Shown: in pieces, positions 52,783-60,114 of the stretch | How positions within the stretch are numbered: the first letter of the stretch is position 1 | Layout: the number at the start of each line of letters is the position of its first letter | Origin: Brevibacterium oceani | GTDB taxonomy: Bacteria; Actinomycetota; Actinomycetes; Actinomycetales; Brevibacteriaceae | Direction: 5' to 3' | Assembly: GCF_013623835.1 (NCBI RefSeq) | Contig: NZ_JABKDE010000005.1 | Coordinates: forward strand, 1-64,000 | DNA: 64,000 nt | The notes under the pieces: model-generated | The model's input: the letters and a program-made list of their open reading frames with translations, nothing else | Told to the model about the DNA's origin: nothing | Database searches by the model: none | Program-made: the position numbers and the translations under genes

Positions 52783-53355
52783 TCAGGCGTCGAAGCGCTG
52801 GCCCTCCGGCTTCGAGGGCATGATTTGCATGACGAGTACGACGATGCTGCCGATGCTCGTGAGCGTGAGCAGATAGAACAGACCGGAGAAGCCGGCATCA
52901 TGCAACCTGCGCCAGGAGACAGCAATGGAGGGCACGATCGTGGCGAGGAAGAACAAGCCCAGCAGAACTCCGCCGATGCCCATCAGAGCCATGCTGGCAC
53001 CGGACGGCCCTGAGAACCCGTACGGATCAGCAGACGCTGACACTGACATCACGACAATTCCGATGATGAAGAGAATATAGGGCACGAGCGCAACGAGTGC
53101 GCAGAATAGAGTCGCCCACCAGAACTCACTGCGCGAGGCGCGTCCGGAGAACTTCGCGTAGTTCTTGAAGAAGCGCTTGACCGCCTGACCGAAGGAGGCA
53201 CCGTAGAGCGGGAGGGTGAGGTCATCGGGGCTGGCGGCACCACGCGGTGCTCCACCATAGCCCGGCCCGCCGTATCCGGGGGCACCGGCGCCGGGCATTC
53301 CTTGGCCGGGAGCTCCGGCTCCTGAGTTGTATGCTGCGTTCGCGTCGTAGGACAT
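52783..53355 (-). CDS. DUF805 membrane protein
   Basis: 190 aa from the ATG at 53,355 with GAAGG upstream. N-terminal 50 residues are Gly/Ala/Pro-rich (PGAGAPGYGGPGYGGAPRGA), probably a disordered cytoplasmic tail. Then the DUF805 core: FFKNYAKFSGRASRSEFWWA, four membrane segments, and AVSWRRLHDAGFSGLFYLL. Function unknown. Confidence 0.88.
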   Translation of the reverse strand: MSYDANAAYNSGAGAPGQGMPGAGAPGYGGPGYGGAPRGAASPDDLTLPLYGASFGQAVKRFFKNYAKFSGRASRSEFWWATLFCALVALVPYILFIIGIVVMSVSASADPYGFSGPSGASMALMGIGGVLLGLFFLATIVPSIAVSWRRLHDAGFSGLFYLLTLTSIGSIVVLVMQIMPSKPEGQRFDA

Positions 53356-53497
53356 GATGACCTTCGTCTTAGGGAGTGTGGAATGTGTTGTGCAGAAACC
53401 ATTGTGCACCAAAGTCCGCGCCGACCCCGACTTCTCGCGGTTCCAGATCTGGAACAGGCCGACTGCTCTGCGACAGGCCGCATGCCTGAGCAACAGA

Positions 53498-53532
53498 ATC
53501 GGCGCCCGAGGAACATGTCCTCGGGCGCCGAT
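53498..53532 (-). terminator. 15-bp perfect hairpin after the MFS gene
   Basis: ATCGGCGCCCGAGGA, loop ACATG, and the exact complement. It lies 66 bp downstream of the MFS stop on the minus strand and upstream of the DUF805 gene, so it should separate the two transcripts. Confidence 0.7.
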
Positions 53533-53597
53533 CCGGAACTGCTGCGGCCAGGCATCTCCCTGGATCAAGCGCAACTCGGCTCAGGCATCTTTCCGGG

Positions 53598-54908
53598 TCA
53601 GGCGTCTCCGCCGGTCAATGCGTAGGCCTCGTCGACGGGCGCCTCGTCGATGTGGCCGTCGACCCGGCGCAGGGTCTTCCAGCCGATCGAGATGACGATG
53701 ACCGAGAGCAGGACGACTCCGGCTCCGAAGAGGTACGGCGCTCCCGCGCTGATCGATTCGGACACCGATCCCGCGACGATCGGGGCCACGGCACCACCGA
53801 CGAAGCGCACACCCGAATACGTTCCCGAGGCAACAGGACGGGGAAGGTCGCTGACTTCCATGGCCGATTCCGTGAACACCGTGTTGAGCACACCGAGCAG
53901 CATGCCCGCGATGACGATGCAGATGATGAGGCCCGTGAGGGATTCGACGAGGAACGACATCACACCGAGCAGAACCGCCAGCGCGATGAGAGTGACGACG
54001 AGGCTGCGGCGACGTCCCATCCGCTTGGTCAGCAGCGGAGCTCCGAACACCGAGGTGATCGCCACGCAGATGCCCCAGCCGAAGAACACGTAGCCGAGTC
54101 CCATGGCGCCGAAGTTCTCGATGCCCATCTTCGCAGCCGCCTCCTCGACGGGGAACGGACTGTAGGCGAGCAGGATGAAGAAGCCGAAGTTGTACATCAG
54201 CGCGGAGATGCCGAGCACGGCCACACCGGGGCGCGCCAGTGCGCGGAAGGTCGCGCTGAGCTTGATCGGTTCGGCGGAGGCCCCGTTCGAGCTCGTGCCT
54301 CCCGGCAGCAGCACGACGATGGCGATGAAGCCGATGGCCATGAGGACAGCGGTGCCGAAGAACGGTCCGCGCCATGAGATGCCGCCGAGCAGTCCGCCGA
54401 GCAGCGGCCCGGTGGCGATGCCGACACCCAGAGCCGCCTCGTAGAGGATGATCGCCTTCTCAGCACCACCGGACGCAGCACCGACGATCGTCGACAGGGC
54501 CGTGGAGATGAAGAGCGCGTTGCCCAGACCCCAGCCGGCGCGGAAGCCGATGATCTGGTCGACGGATCCGGAGAATCCGGCGAGCGCCGAGAACGCGACG
54601 ATGAGGATGAGGCCGACGAGCAGCGTGGTCTTCGCACCGATGCGCGAGGACAGGTAGCTCGTGAAGAACATCATGCCGCCGGTGATGAACAGGTAGCTGG
54701 TGAACAGCAGCATCGACTGGGCGGGGGTGGCGTCGAGCTCGGCGGAGATCGCCGGCAGGATGGGGTCGACGAGGCCGATGCCCATGAACGCGATGACCGC
54801 CGCGAAGGCCACGGCCCACACGGCCCGCGGCTGATGCAGAATCGACGCGTTTCCGCCGCTGTCCGTCGTTTCGTCTCCTGATGTTTCGTTATCGGTTGAC
54901 GCTCTCAT
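53598..54908 (-). CDS. MFS exporter, DHA1-type
   Basis: 436 aa with 12 hydrophobic segments. Helix 1 AFMGIGLVDPILPAISAELD, motif A-like TSYLSSRIGAKTTLLVG and helix 5 LGVGIATGPLLGGLLGGISW (motif C) identify a drug:H+ antiporter. It follows the MarR gene by 62 bp on the same strand. Substrate unknown. Confidence 0.88.
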   Translation of the reverse strand: MRASTDNETSGDETTDSGGNASILHQPRAVWAVAFAAVIAFMGIGLVDPILPAISAELDATPAQSMLLFTSYLFITGGMMFFTSYLSSRIGAKTTLLVGLILIVAFSALAGFSGSVDQIIGFRAGWGLGNALFISTALSTIVGAASGGAEKAIILYEAALGVGIATGPLLGGLLGGISWRGPFFGTAVLMAIGFIAIVVLLPGGTSSNGASAEPIKLSATFRALARPGVAVLGISALMYNFGFFILLAYSPFPVEEAAAKMGIENFGAMGLGYVFFGWGICVAITSVFGAPLLTKRMGRRRSLVVTLIALAVLLGVMSFLVESLTGLIICIVIAGMLLGVLNTVFTESAMEVSDLPRPVASGTYSGVRFVGGAVAPIVAGSVSESISAGAPYLFGAGVVLLSVIVISIGWKTLRRVDGHIDEAPVDEAYALTGGDA

Positions 54909-54970
54909 GCGCTATCCGCGGCCTTCTTTCTTACGTTTCAGTCTGTGGTTCTTCGGTTGTCGCGTCCGGA

Positions 54971-55546
54971 TCAGGCGGGCTCGACTTCTGTGGATTCTGC
55001 GTCGGTGGATTCGCCATCCGCTGCAGACGGTTCAGCCGTACCGGACGATTCAGTCGTAACGGAAGATTCTTCGGCAACCGGCGGCTCGTCGGCGGCACCC
55101 TCGGCAATGTCGACCGGGTGACGGTCCTTGAGGAAGTCGGAGACGAGGCCGAGCGCACGATCGACGCTCAGCCTCTCCTCGGGCGAGAGTGATTCGAAGT
55201 AGGGCTGCATCTGCTCGGTCATGATCGACCGGTTCTCGGCCAACCGCTCGCGGCCGGCGTCGGTGAGCGAGAACTGCGAAGCCCGCCCATCGGTCGGACT
55301 CGCCTCTCGGAGCACGAGCCCGGCCTCCTCGAGCCGAGCGAGGAGTTTCGTCGCCGCCGGCTGCGAACTCAGATATCCTTGCGCGAAATGGCCGACCCGC
55401 ACGGGCTGATACTGCTCGACGACGGCGAGCGCCCGCAGGGCCGCCAAGGAACTCTCGTTGCCGATCACACGCCGAAACGCCCTGGTCAGACGAGAGGACA
55501 CGACGACGAGTCGCGACACGAGCTCTGCCGAATTCACATCATCCAT
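54971..55546 (-). CDS. MarR-family regulator
   Basis: 191 aa. Winged HTH: VGHFAQGYLSSQPAATKLLA, RLEEAGLVLREASPTDGRAS, the standard MarR recognition helix and DxRxS wing. After residue about 150 there is an acidic low-complexity tail rich in Glu, Ser and Thr, absent from usual MarR proteins. It heads a two-gene operon with the MFS exporter. The promoter and operator overlap the start codon. Confidence 0.88.
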   Translation of the reverse strand: MDDVNSAELVSRLVVVSSRLTRAFRRVIGNESSLAALRALAVVEQYQPVRVGHFAQGYLSSQPAATKLLARLEEAGLVLREASPTDGRASQFSLTDAGRERLAENRSIMTEQMQPYFESLSPEERLSVDRALGLVSDFLKDRHPVDIAEGAADEPPVAEESSVTTESSGTAEPSAADGESTDAESTEVEPA

Positions 55547-55582
55547 AACTCATTTATATACCTAGGTTATGCAGTTTTGCAA
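55544..55582 (-). promoter_or_regulatory. MarR promoter and overlapping operator
   Basis: On the minus strand TTGCAA (55,577-55,582), an 18-bp spacer and TATAAA (55,553-55,558) form a promoter; the -10 box ends 6 nt before the ATG, so the mRNA is leaderless. CATAAC (55,544-55,549) and GTTATG (55,566-55,571) are inverted arms around the -10 box, as expected for autorepression. Confidence 0.6.
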
Positions 55583-55707
55583 CCGTCCTTCACTCCGTAC
55601 CCCACTCCTGACCGCACGGTCGAAACTCCCCCGCTCCACCCGCACGTCTCACCATGTGACGGACGGCACACCCGCCTCGGCGATGGTCGTGCTAGCCTGG
55701 CCTCACA

Positions 55708-55829
55708 TGTTCCGGGGACGGTGAAATTCCGTACCGGCGGTCATAGTCCGCGACCCGCTCGCATTCGTGCAGGCGGTTGATTCGGTGAGATTCCGAAACC
55801 GACAGTCAGAGTCTGGATGGGAGGAGCAT
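55708..55829 (+). promoter_or_regulatory. FMN riboswitch (RFN element)
   Basis: All conserved parts of the RFN aptamer are present in order: TCCGGGGACGGTGAAATTCC, ACCGGCGGTCATAGTCCGCG, a variable arm, GATTCGGTGAGATTCCGAAA, CCGACAGTCAGAGTCTGGAT and GGGAGGAG. It lies upstream of ribD and senses FMN. A terminator follows at 55,918-55,946. Confidence 0.95.
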
Positions 55830-55917
55830 GGTGGCCTCGGCCGCTGTGTTTCGGTGCATTCGACCGCACCGTCTCACGCATCCGAGACACCCTGATGGTT
55901 GCACCCGCAATATCCTC

Positions 55918-55946
55918 CCTCCCGGCGAAGGCTCGGGAGGTTTTTT
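55918..55946 (+). terminator. riboswitch expression platform: terminator whose 3' arm is the ribD Shine-Dalgarno
   Basis: CCTCCCG (55,918-55,924), 9-nt loop, CGGGAGG (55,934-55,940), then TTTTTT, and the ribD ATG at 55,948. GGGAGG is also the only Shine-Dalgarno for ribD. TCCTCCC at 55,913-55,919 can alternatively pair with GGGAGGA (55,819-55,825) at the end of the aptamer, a possible antiterminator. Confidence 0.8.
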
Positions 55947-55947
55947 C

Positions 55948-57045
55948 ATGGGCGCGGAGTTCACGGCCCCATCAGAGTTCACCGAACTCGAATCCACGGC
56001 GATGACTGCCGCCCTCGACGCGGCCCGCGAGGGCTTCCGTGGGGCGAATCCGCTGGTGGGAGCCGCGATTCTCACCGCAGACGGGCAGATCGTGACCGGC
56101 CATCACGCTGGTGCCGGCACTCCCCACGCCGAGGTGGACGTCATCACCACCGCCCACGACCTCGACATCGACCTGTCCGCCTCCACACTGTTCGTCACGC
56201 TCGAGCCCTGCTCCCACCAGGGCCGGACCGGGCCGTGCACCGAGGCGATCATCGCCGCCGGAATCCCGTCCGTCGTCTTCGCCGCCGATGACCCGAATCC
56301 GGTGGCCGCCGGCGGCGGGCAGACCCTCGCCGAGGCGGGGCTGAGCGTGCGCTCGGGCCTGCACCGGGACGCCTCCCGCACTCTCAACGGCCGGTGGGTC
56401 ACCGCCACTGCCGAGGCCCGCCCGTTCGTCACGGTGAAGATCGCGCAGAGCCTCGACGGCGGTGTCGCCGCTGCCGACGGAACCAGCCAGTGGATCACCT
56501 CGGACCAGTCACGAGCACATGCCCATGAGGTCCGTTCCCGCGTCGATGCCATCCTCGTCGGCACGGGCACAGCACTGGCCGACGATCCCCGACTCAATGC
56601 CCGCGGCGCCGACGGGACTGCCCTACCGCAGCAGCCGCGACCCGTCGTACTCGGCACGTCGGAGCTGCCGGCCGAGTCCTTCCTCGCGCTCAATCCCGAC
56701 ACCCTGCAGCTGCGCACACACGACGTCGGCGAAGCACTCGAGCGTCTGTTCACCGAGGGAGTGAGCCACGTCCTCGTCGAGGGCGGACCACGCATCCTCG
56801 GGGCCTTCTTCGCTGCCGGAGTCGTCGATGAGATCTTCTGCTATCAGGCCCCGCTGCTCATCGGCCCGGGCCGTCGCAGCGTCGAGGACCTCGACATCGC
56901 CACCCTCAGCGACGCCCTGCGGCTCGTCCCCGACGACACCGAGGTGCCGGCGATCTCGCGGCTCGGCCCCGACTTCCTGCTCCACTTCGCCACGGAGACC
57001 CCGCGACACAGACGCGACGACTCGGCAGGAGACCCCACCGGCTAG
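55948..57045 (+). CDS. ribD: bifunctional riboflavin deaminase/reductase
   Basis: 365 aa from the ATG at 55,948, 7 nt after GGGAGG. N-terminal cytidine-deaminase-like domain with the zinc site HAEVD (about residue 60) and TLEPCSHQGRTGPCTEAII (PCxxxGxTxPC pattern); C-terminal reductase domain (PFVTVKIAQSLDGGVAAADG, SRVDAILVGTGTALADDPRL, VLVEGGPRILGAFF). It carries out the second and third steps from GTP to lumazine precursor. First gene of the riboflavin operon under the FMN riboswitch. Confidence 0.95.
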   Translation: MGAEFTAPSEFTELESTAMTAALDAAREGFRGANPLVGAAILTADGQIVTGHHAGAGTPHAEVDVITTAHDLDIDLSASTLFVTLEPCSHQGRTGPCTEAIIAAGIPSVVFAADDPNPVAAGGGQTLAEAGLSVRSGLHRDASRTLNGRWVTATAEARPFVTVKIAQSLDGGVAAADGTSQWITSDQSRAHAHEVRSRVDAILVGTGTALADDPRLNARGADGTALPQQPRPVVLGTSELPAESFLALNPDTLQLRTHDVGEALERLFTEGVSHVLVEGGPRILGAFFAAGVVDEIFCYQAPLLIGPGRRSVEDLDIATLSDALRLVPDDTEVPAISRLGPDFLLHFATETPRHRRDDSAGDPTG

Positions 57046-57129
57046 ACGCATCGAACGTTCCCACCGGCACACCGCACACCAGCACGCACCCGATCACCAG
57101 CACGCACCACTGAAGCACCACGGAGGCAC

Positions 57130-57858
57130 ATGTTCACCGGAATCATCGAAGGACTCGGCACCGTCGAGGCTATCGAGTACACAAACGATTCGGCCGCGAT
57201 CACTATCGACGCGGGCGAACTCGTCGCCGACCTCGACCTCGGCGGATCCCTCGCCGTCAACGGGGTCTGTCTGACCTCGACACGGAGGGCCACCTCGGCG
57301 ACGCCCGGTCATTTCACCGCCGAGGTGATGGGCGAGACCCTGCGCCTGACGGGACTCGGCACCCTGACCACGGGAGACCGGGTCAACCTCGAGCGCTGTA
57401 CGCCCGCCTCGGGGCGCTTCGACGGCCACGTCGTCCAGGGCCACGTCGACGGGCGCGGCGAACTCCTCGACCGCATCGACCGATCAGACTGGTCGACGCT
57501 GCGCATCGCGATCCCCGCCGAGCTCGCCCCGCTGACCGCGGTCAAGGGCTCCATCGCCCTCAACGGAGTGTCCCTGACTCTGACCGCGGTGTCCGAACCC
57601 AGCGAATCGGCGTCCTGGGTCGAGGTCGGCCTCATCCCGGCCACCCTCGCCCACACGACCTTCGGCGAACTCGAGGTCGGCGCGGCTGTGAACGTCGAGG
57701 TCGATGTGCTCGCGAAGTACACCGCGCGCCTCCTGTCCTTCCGCGTCGGCGACGGCGCCCAGACCGACTCCGGGGTCCCCGCCGACCCCGGCCCCACCTC
57801 GGCGAACTCATCAGCGCCGACGCACAACCGCACACAGCAAGGAGCCGATCATGACTGA
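57130..57858 (+). CDS. ribE: riboflavin synthase, alpha subunit
   Basis: 242 aa. Duplicated lumazine-binding domain: first half starts MFTGIIEGLGTVEAIEY, with SLAVNGVCLTS; second half begins at about residue 97 (FDGHVVQGHVDGRGELLDR) with SIALNGVSLTLTAV. It dismutates two lumazines to riboflavin. About 35 extra residues follow the usual C-terminus. It overlaps ribBA by 8 bp (ATG within the last codons), so the two are translationally coupled. Confidence 0.95.
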   Translation: MFTGIIEGLGTVEAIEYTNDSAAITIDAGELVADLDLGGSLAVNGVCLTSTRRATSATPGHFTAEVMGETLRLTGLGTLTTGDRVNLERCTPASGRFDGHVVQGHVDGRGELLDRIDRSDWSTLRIAIPAELAPLTAVKGSIALNGVSLTLTAVSEPSESASWVEVGLIPATLAHTTFGELEVGAAVNVEVDVLAKYTARLLSFRVGDGAQTDSGVPADPGPTSANSSAPTHNRTQQGADHD

Positions 57859-59227
57859 CTCAGTCGCTCACGCCAGCCGCCTCGACCCGATCGCGGAGGC
57901 GATTGCCGCCTTCGCCGCGGGCAGGCCCATCCTCGTCGTCGACGACGAGGACCGGGAGAACGAAGGCGACCTCATCATGGCCGCCGAATTCGCCGATGCG
58001 GACACGATGGGATTCTTCGTCCGGCACACCTCGGGCGTCATCTGCGCCCCGATGACCGGCGACCGTGCCGCCGCCCTGCGGCTGCCGCCGATGGTCGTCG
58101 ACAACGAAGATCCCAAGGGCACCGCGTACACCGTCAGCTGCGATGCCGTGGGAGTGACGACCGGGATCAGCGCCGCCGAACGCGCGCAGACCGGCCGGGT
58201 GCTCGCCGCCGCCGACCCGGACTCGGCGGCGATCTCGCGGCCCGGTCACATCTTCCCGCTCATCGCGAAGGACGGCGGTGTCCGCGAACGTCCCGGCCAC
58301 ACCGAGGCGGGAGTGGAATTCGCACGCCTGGCCGGTGCTCAGCCGGTGGCCATGATCGGCGAGGTGGTCTACGACGACGGATCGATGATGCGCTTCGACG
58401 CGGTCCGCGACTTCGCCGATGCCCATGGGCTGGTCATGGTCTCGATCGAACAGCTCATCGCGTATCTGGAGGAGCGGGATGCGCGCGGCGAGTCCGCGGG
58501 CGCAGCCGGCGAGTCTGCGGCTTCGGGCGGCGATCCCCTGAATGCGACGGAGGAGGTTCCTCTGCCGTCGGAGCACGGGAGCCTGCGGGCGCGCGCATTC
58601 ACGATCGACGGGCACGACCACCTCGGCGTGTTCGCGGGTTCCCTCGATTCGGATCCGGCAGGCCCAGCTCCGCTCGTGCGGGTGCATTCGGAGTGCCTGA
58701 CCGGGGATGTGTTCGGTTCGCACCGGTGCGACTGCGGGGAGCAGCTCGACCGGGCGCTCAAGCTCATCACCGAGCAGAGCGGGGCGGTCATCTATCTCAC
58801 CGGGCATGAGGGGCGGGGGATCGGGCTGAGCAATAAGCTGCGCGCCTACGCTCTGCAGGATCAGGGGCGGGACACCGTGGATGCGAATCTCGACCTCGGG
58901 TTCACCGATGACGCCCGCGACTACCGGGCCGCCGCGTCGATTCTGCGCTCGCTCGGGCTCACGCGCATCCGCCTGCTGACGAACAACCCGGCGAAGACCG
59001 CGGCGTTGGAGGAACTGGGCATCACGGTCGAGGCGGTCGTGCCGCTCGAGGTCGCCGCCCGCCCGGAGAACACCCACTACCTGGCGACGAAGCGCGAACG
59101 CATGCACCATGCGCTGACCCTGCCGTCGGTCACGGGGACGCCTGCTTCGGGTACGGCAGTTCCAGGTGCGCCGGTTCCGGGTGCGGAGTCCTCCGAGGCA
59201 GTCTCCCCTGGAGCCGTCGCCAGCTGA
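57851..59227 (+). CDS. ribBA: bifunctional DHBP synthase / GTP cyclohydrolase II
   Basis: 458 aa from the ATG at 57,851. RibB domain with VVDDEDRENEGDLIMAAEF (acidic metal site) and RPGHTEAGVEFARLAG; RibA domain with VRVHSECLTGDVFGSHRCDC (zinc Cys residues), LTGHEGRGIGLSNKLRAYAL and RLLTNNPAKTAALE. It provides both starting compounds of riboflavin synthesis. A linker of about 25 Ala/Gly/Ser residues joins the domains and the C-terminus ends in an Ala/Pro/Val-rich repeat tail. Confidence 0.95.
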   Translation: MTDSVAHASRLDPIAEAIAAFAAGRPILVVDDEDRENEGDLIMAAEFADADTMGFFVRHTSGVICAPMTGDRAAALRLPPMVVDNEDPKGTAYTVSCDAVGVTTGISAAERAQTGRVLAAADPDSAAISRPGHIFPLIAKDGGVRERPGHTEAGVEFARLAGAQPVAMIGEVVYDDGSMMRFDAVRDFADAHGLVMVSIEQLIAYLEERDARGESAGAAGESAASGGDPLNATEEVPLPSEHGSLRARAFTIDGHDHLGVFAGSLDSDPAGPAPLVRVHSECLTGDVFGSHRCDCGEQLDRALKLITEQSGAVIYLTGHEGRGIGLSNKLRAYALQDQGRDTVDANLDLGFTDDARDYRAAASILRSLGLTRIRLLTNNPAKTAALEELGITVEAVVPLEVAARPENTHYLATKRERMHHALTLPSVTGTPASGTAVPGAPVPGAESSEAVSPGAVAS

Positions 59228-59258
59228 GGCGGCTGCTCATCTTCCGGTCGCTCGCCAC

Positions 59259-59303
59259 TTCTGCGCGCGCCGTTTCTGCGCACGCCGCTTCTGCGCGCAC
59301 AGC
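59259..59303 (+). repeat. three 15-bp tandem repeats
   Basis: TTCTGCGC starts units at 59,259, 59,274 and 59,289, each 15 bp with small differences (TTCTGCGCGCGCCGT, TTCTGCGCACGCCGC, TTCTGCGCGCACAGC), in the 192-bp gap between ribBA and ribH. Confidence 0.7.
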
Positions 59304-59419
59304 CGCACGGACTCGCATCGACGACACCTCCGCGCACTGCCCATTCTTACAACGGACGCATTCGGCCCACCCGAATCGCCACAACCGGCTCTTCTGAGCC
59401 CTGAACAAAGGACACCATC

Positions 59420-59890
59420 ATGGCCCATTCCGGAGCACCCGAACTCACCGTCGATGCCGCCGACCTACGCGTCGCCATCGTCGCCGCTTCCTGGCACACC
59501 CAGATCATGGACGGACTCGTCGACGGGGCTCAACGCGCCGCCGCCGAGGCCGGTGCCGACGCCACCCTCGTCCGCGTGCCCGGCAGCTTCGAACTGCCCG
59601 TCGCCGCGGCCCGGCTGGCCCCGCACTTCGACGCGGTCGTCGCTCTCGGCGTCGTCATCCGTGGCGGCACCCCGCACTTCGACTATGTCTGCCAGGCAGC
59701 CACCGACGGCCTCAACCGAGTGGCCATCGACTCCGGCAAACCCGTGGGCTTCGGCGTGCTCACCTGCGATGACGAACAGCAGGGGCTCGACCGCGCCGGG
59801 CTGGAAGGCTCGCAGGAGGACAAAGGCCACGAGGCGATGACCGCGGCGCTGGTCACCGCGCAGGCGCTGGCCCCGTACCCGCGAGGCTGA
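59420..59890 (+). CDS. ribH: 6,7-dimethyl-8-ribityllumazine synthase
   Basis: 156 aa. Lumazine synthase signatures: [54 protein letters not shown] (catalytic His region) and [20 protein letters not shown]. The usual FGVLT(V/T) run and C-terminal KG.EAA helix are present ([17 protein letters not shown]). Last gene of the riboflavin operon, ended by a strong terminator. Confidence 0.95.
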   Translation: MAHSGAPELTVDAADLRVAIVAASWHTQIMDGLVDGAQRAAAEAGADATLVRVPGSFELPVAAARLAPHFDAVVALGVVIRGGTPHFDYVCQAATDGLNRVAIDSGKPVGFGVLTCDDEQQGLDRAGLEGSQEDKGHEAMTAALVTAQALAPYPRG

Positions 59891-59940
59891 GGCTCGTTCG
59901 CCTGAGCTGAGTGGAGCTCCCCGCGCCAGGCTGAGCTGAG

Positions 59941-59966
59941 CTGAGAGGGCCGATCCGCCCTCTCAG
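59941..59966 (+). terminator. riboflavin operon terminator
   Basis: CTGAGAGGGC, loop CGATCC, GCCCTCTCAG: perfect 10-bp stem 51 bp after ribH, directly followed by a second, much longer hairpin. Confidence 0.7.
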
Positions 59967-59967
59967 C

Positions 59968-60031
59968 GCAACAAGTGGGTACAGAATGCCACTTTGGACC
60001 CCCAAATTGGCATTCTGTACCCACTTGTTGC
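59968..60031. terminator. 24-bp perfect hairpin between ribH and poxB
   Basis: 59,968-59,991 is exactly complementary to 60,008-60,031 (left arm begins GCAACAAGTGGGTACAGAAT). The 16-nt loop can pair further (TTTGG/CCAAA). It lies between the convergent ribH and poxB genes. Confidence 0.75.
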
Positions 60032-60114
60032 TCTTTGGAACCGTCAAGCGGACTGACTGCGGTGAGGAAGCTCTGCCTCCGCACCTCGGCCCTCAGCCGA
60101 CCGCCGGCTCAGCT

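Noticed and set aside
55828-55947. ATG at 55,828 as an alternative, longer ribD start
   Set aside because: It lies at the end of the aptamer and its frame crosses the riboswitch terminator; the 40 added residues have no counterpart in RibD proteins. GGGAGG before 55,828 is part of the conserved RFN sequence.
57860-59110. Long open frame antisense to ribBA
   Set aside because: No motif, no ribosome-binding site; ribBA is certain on the other strand.
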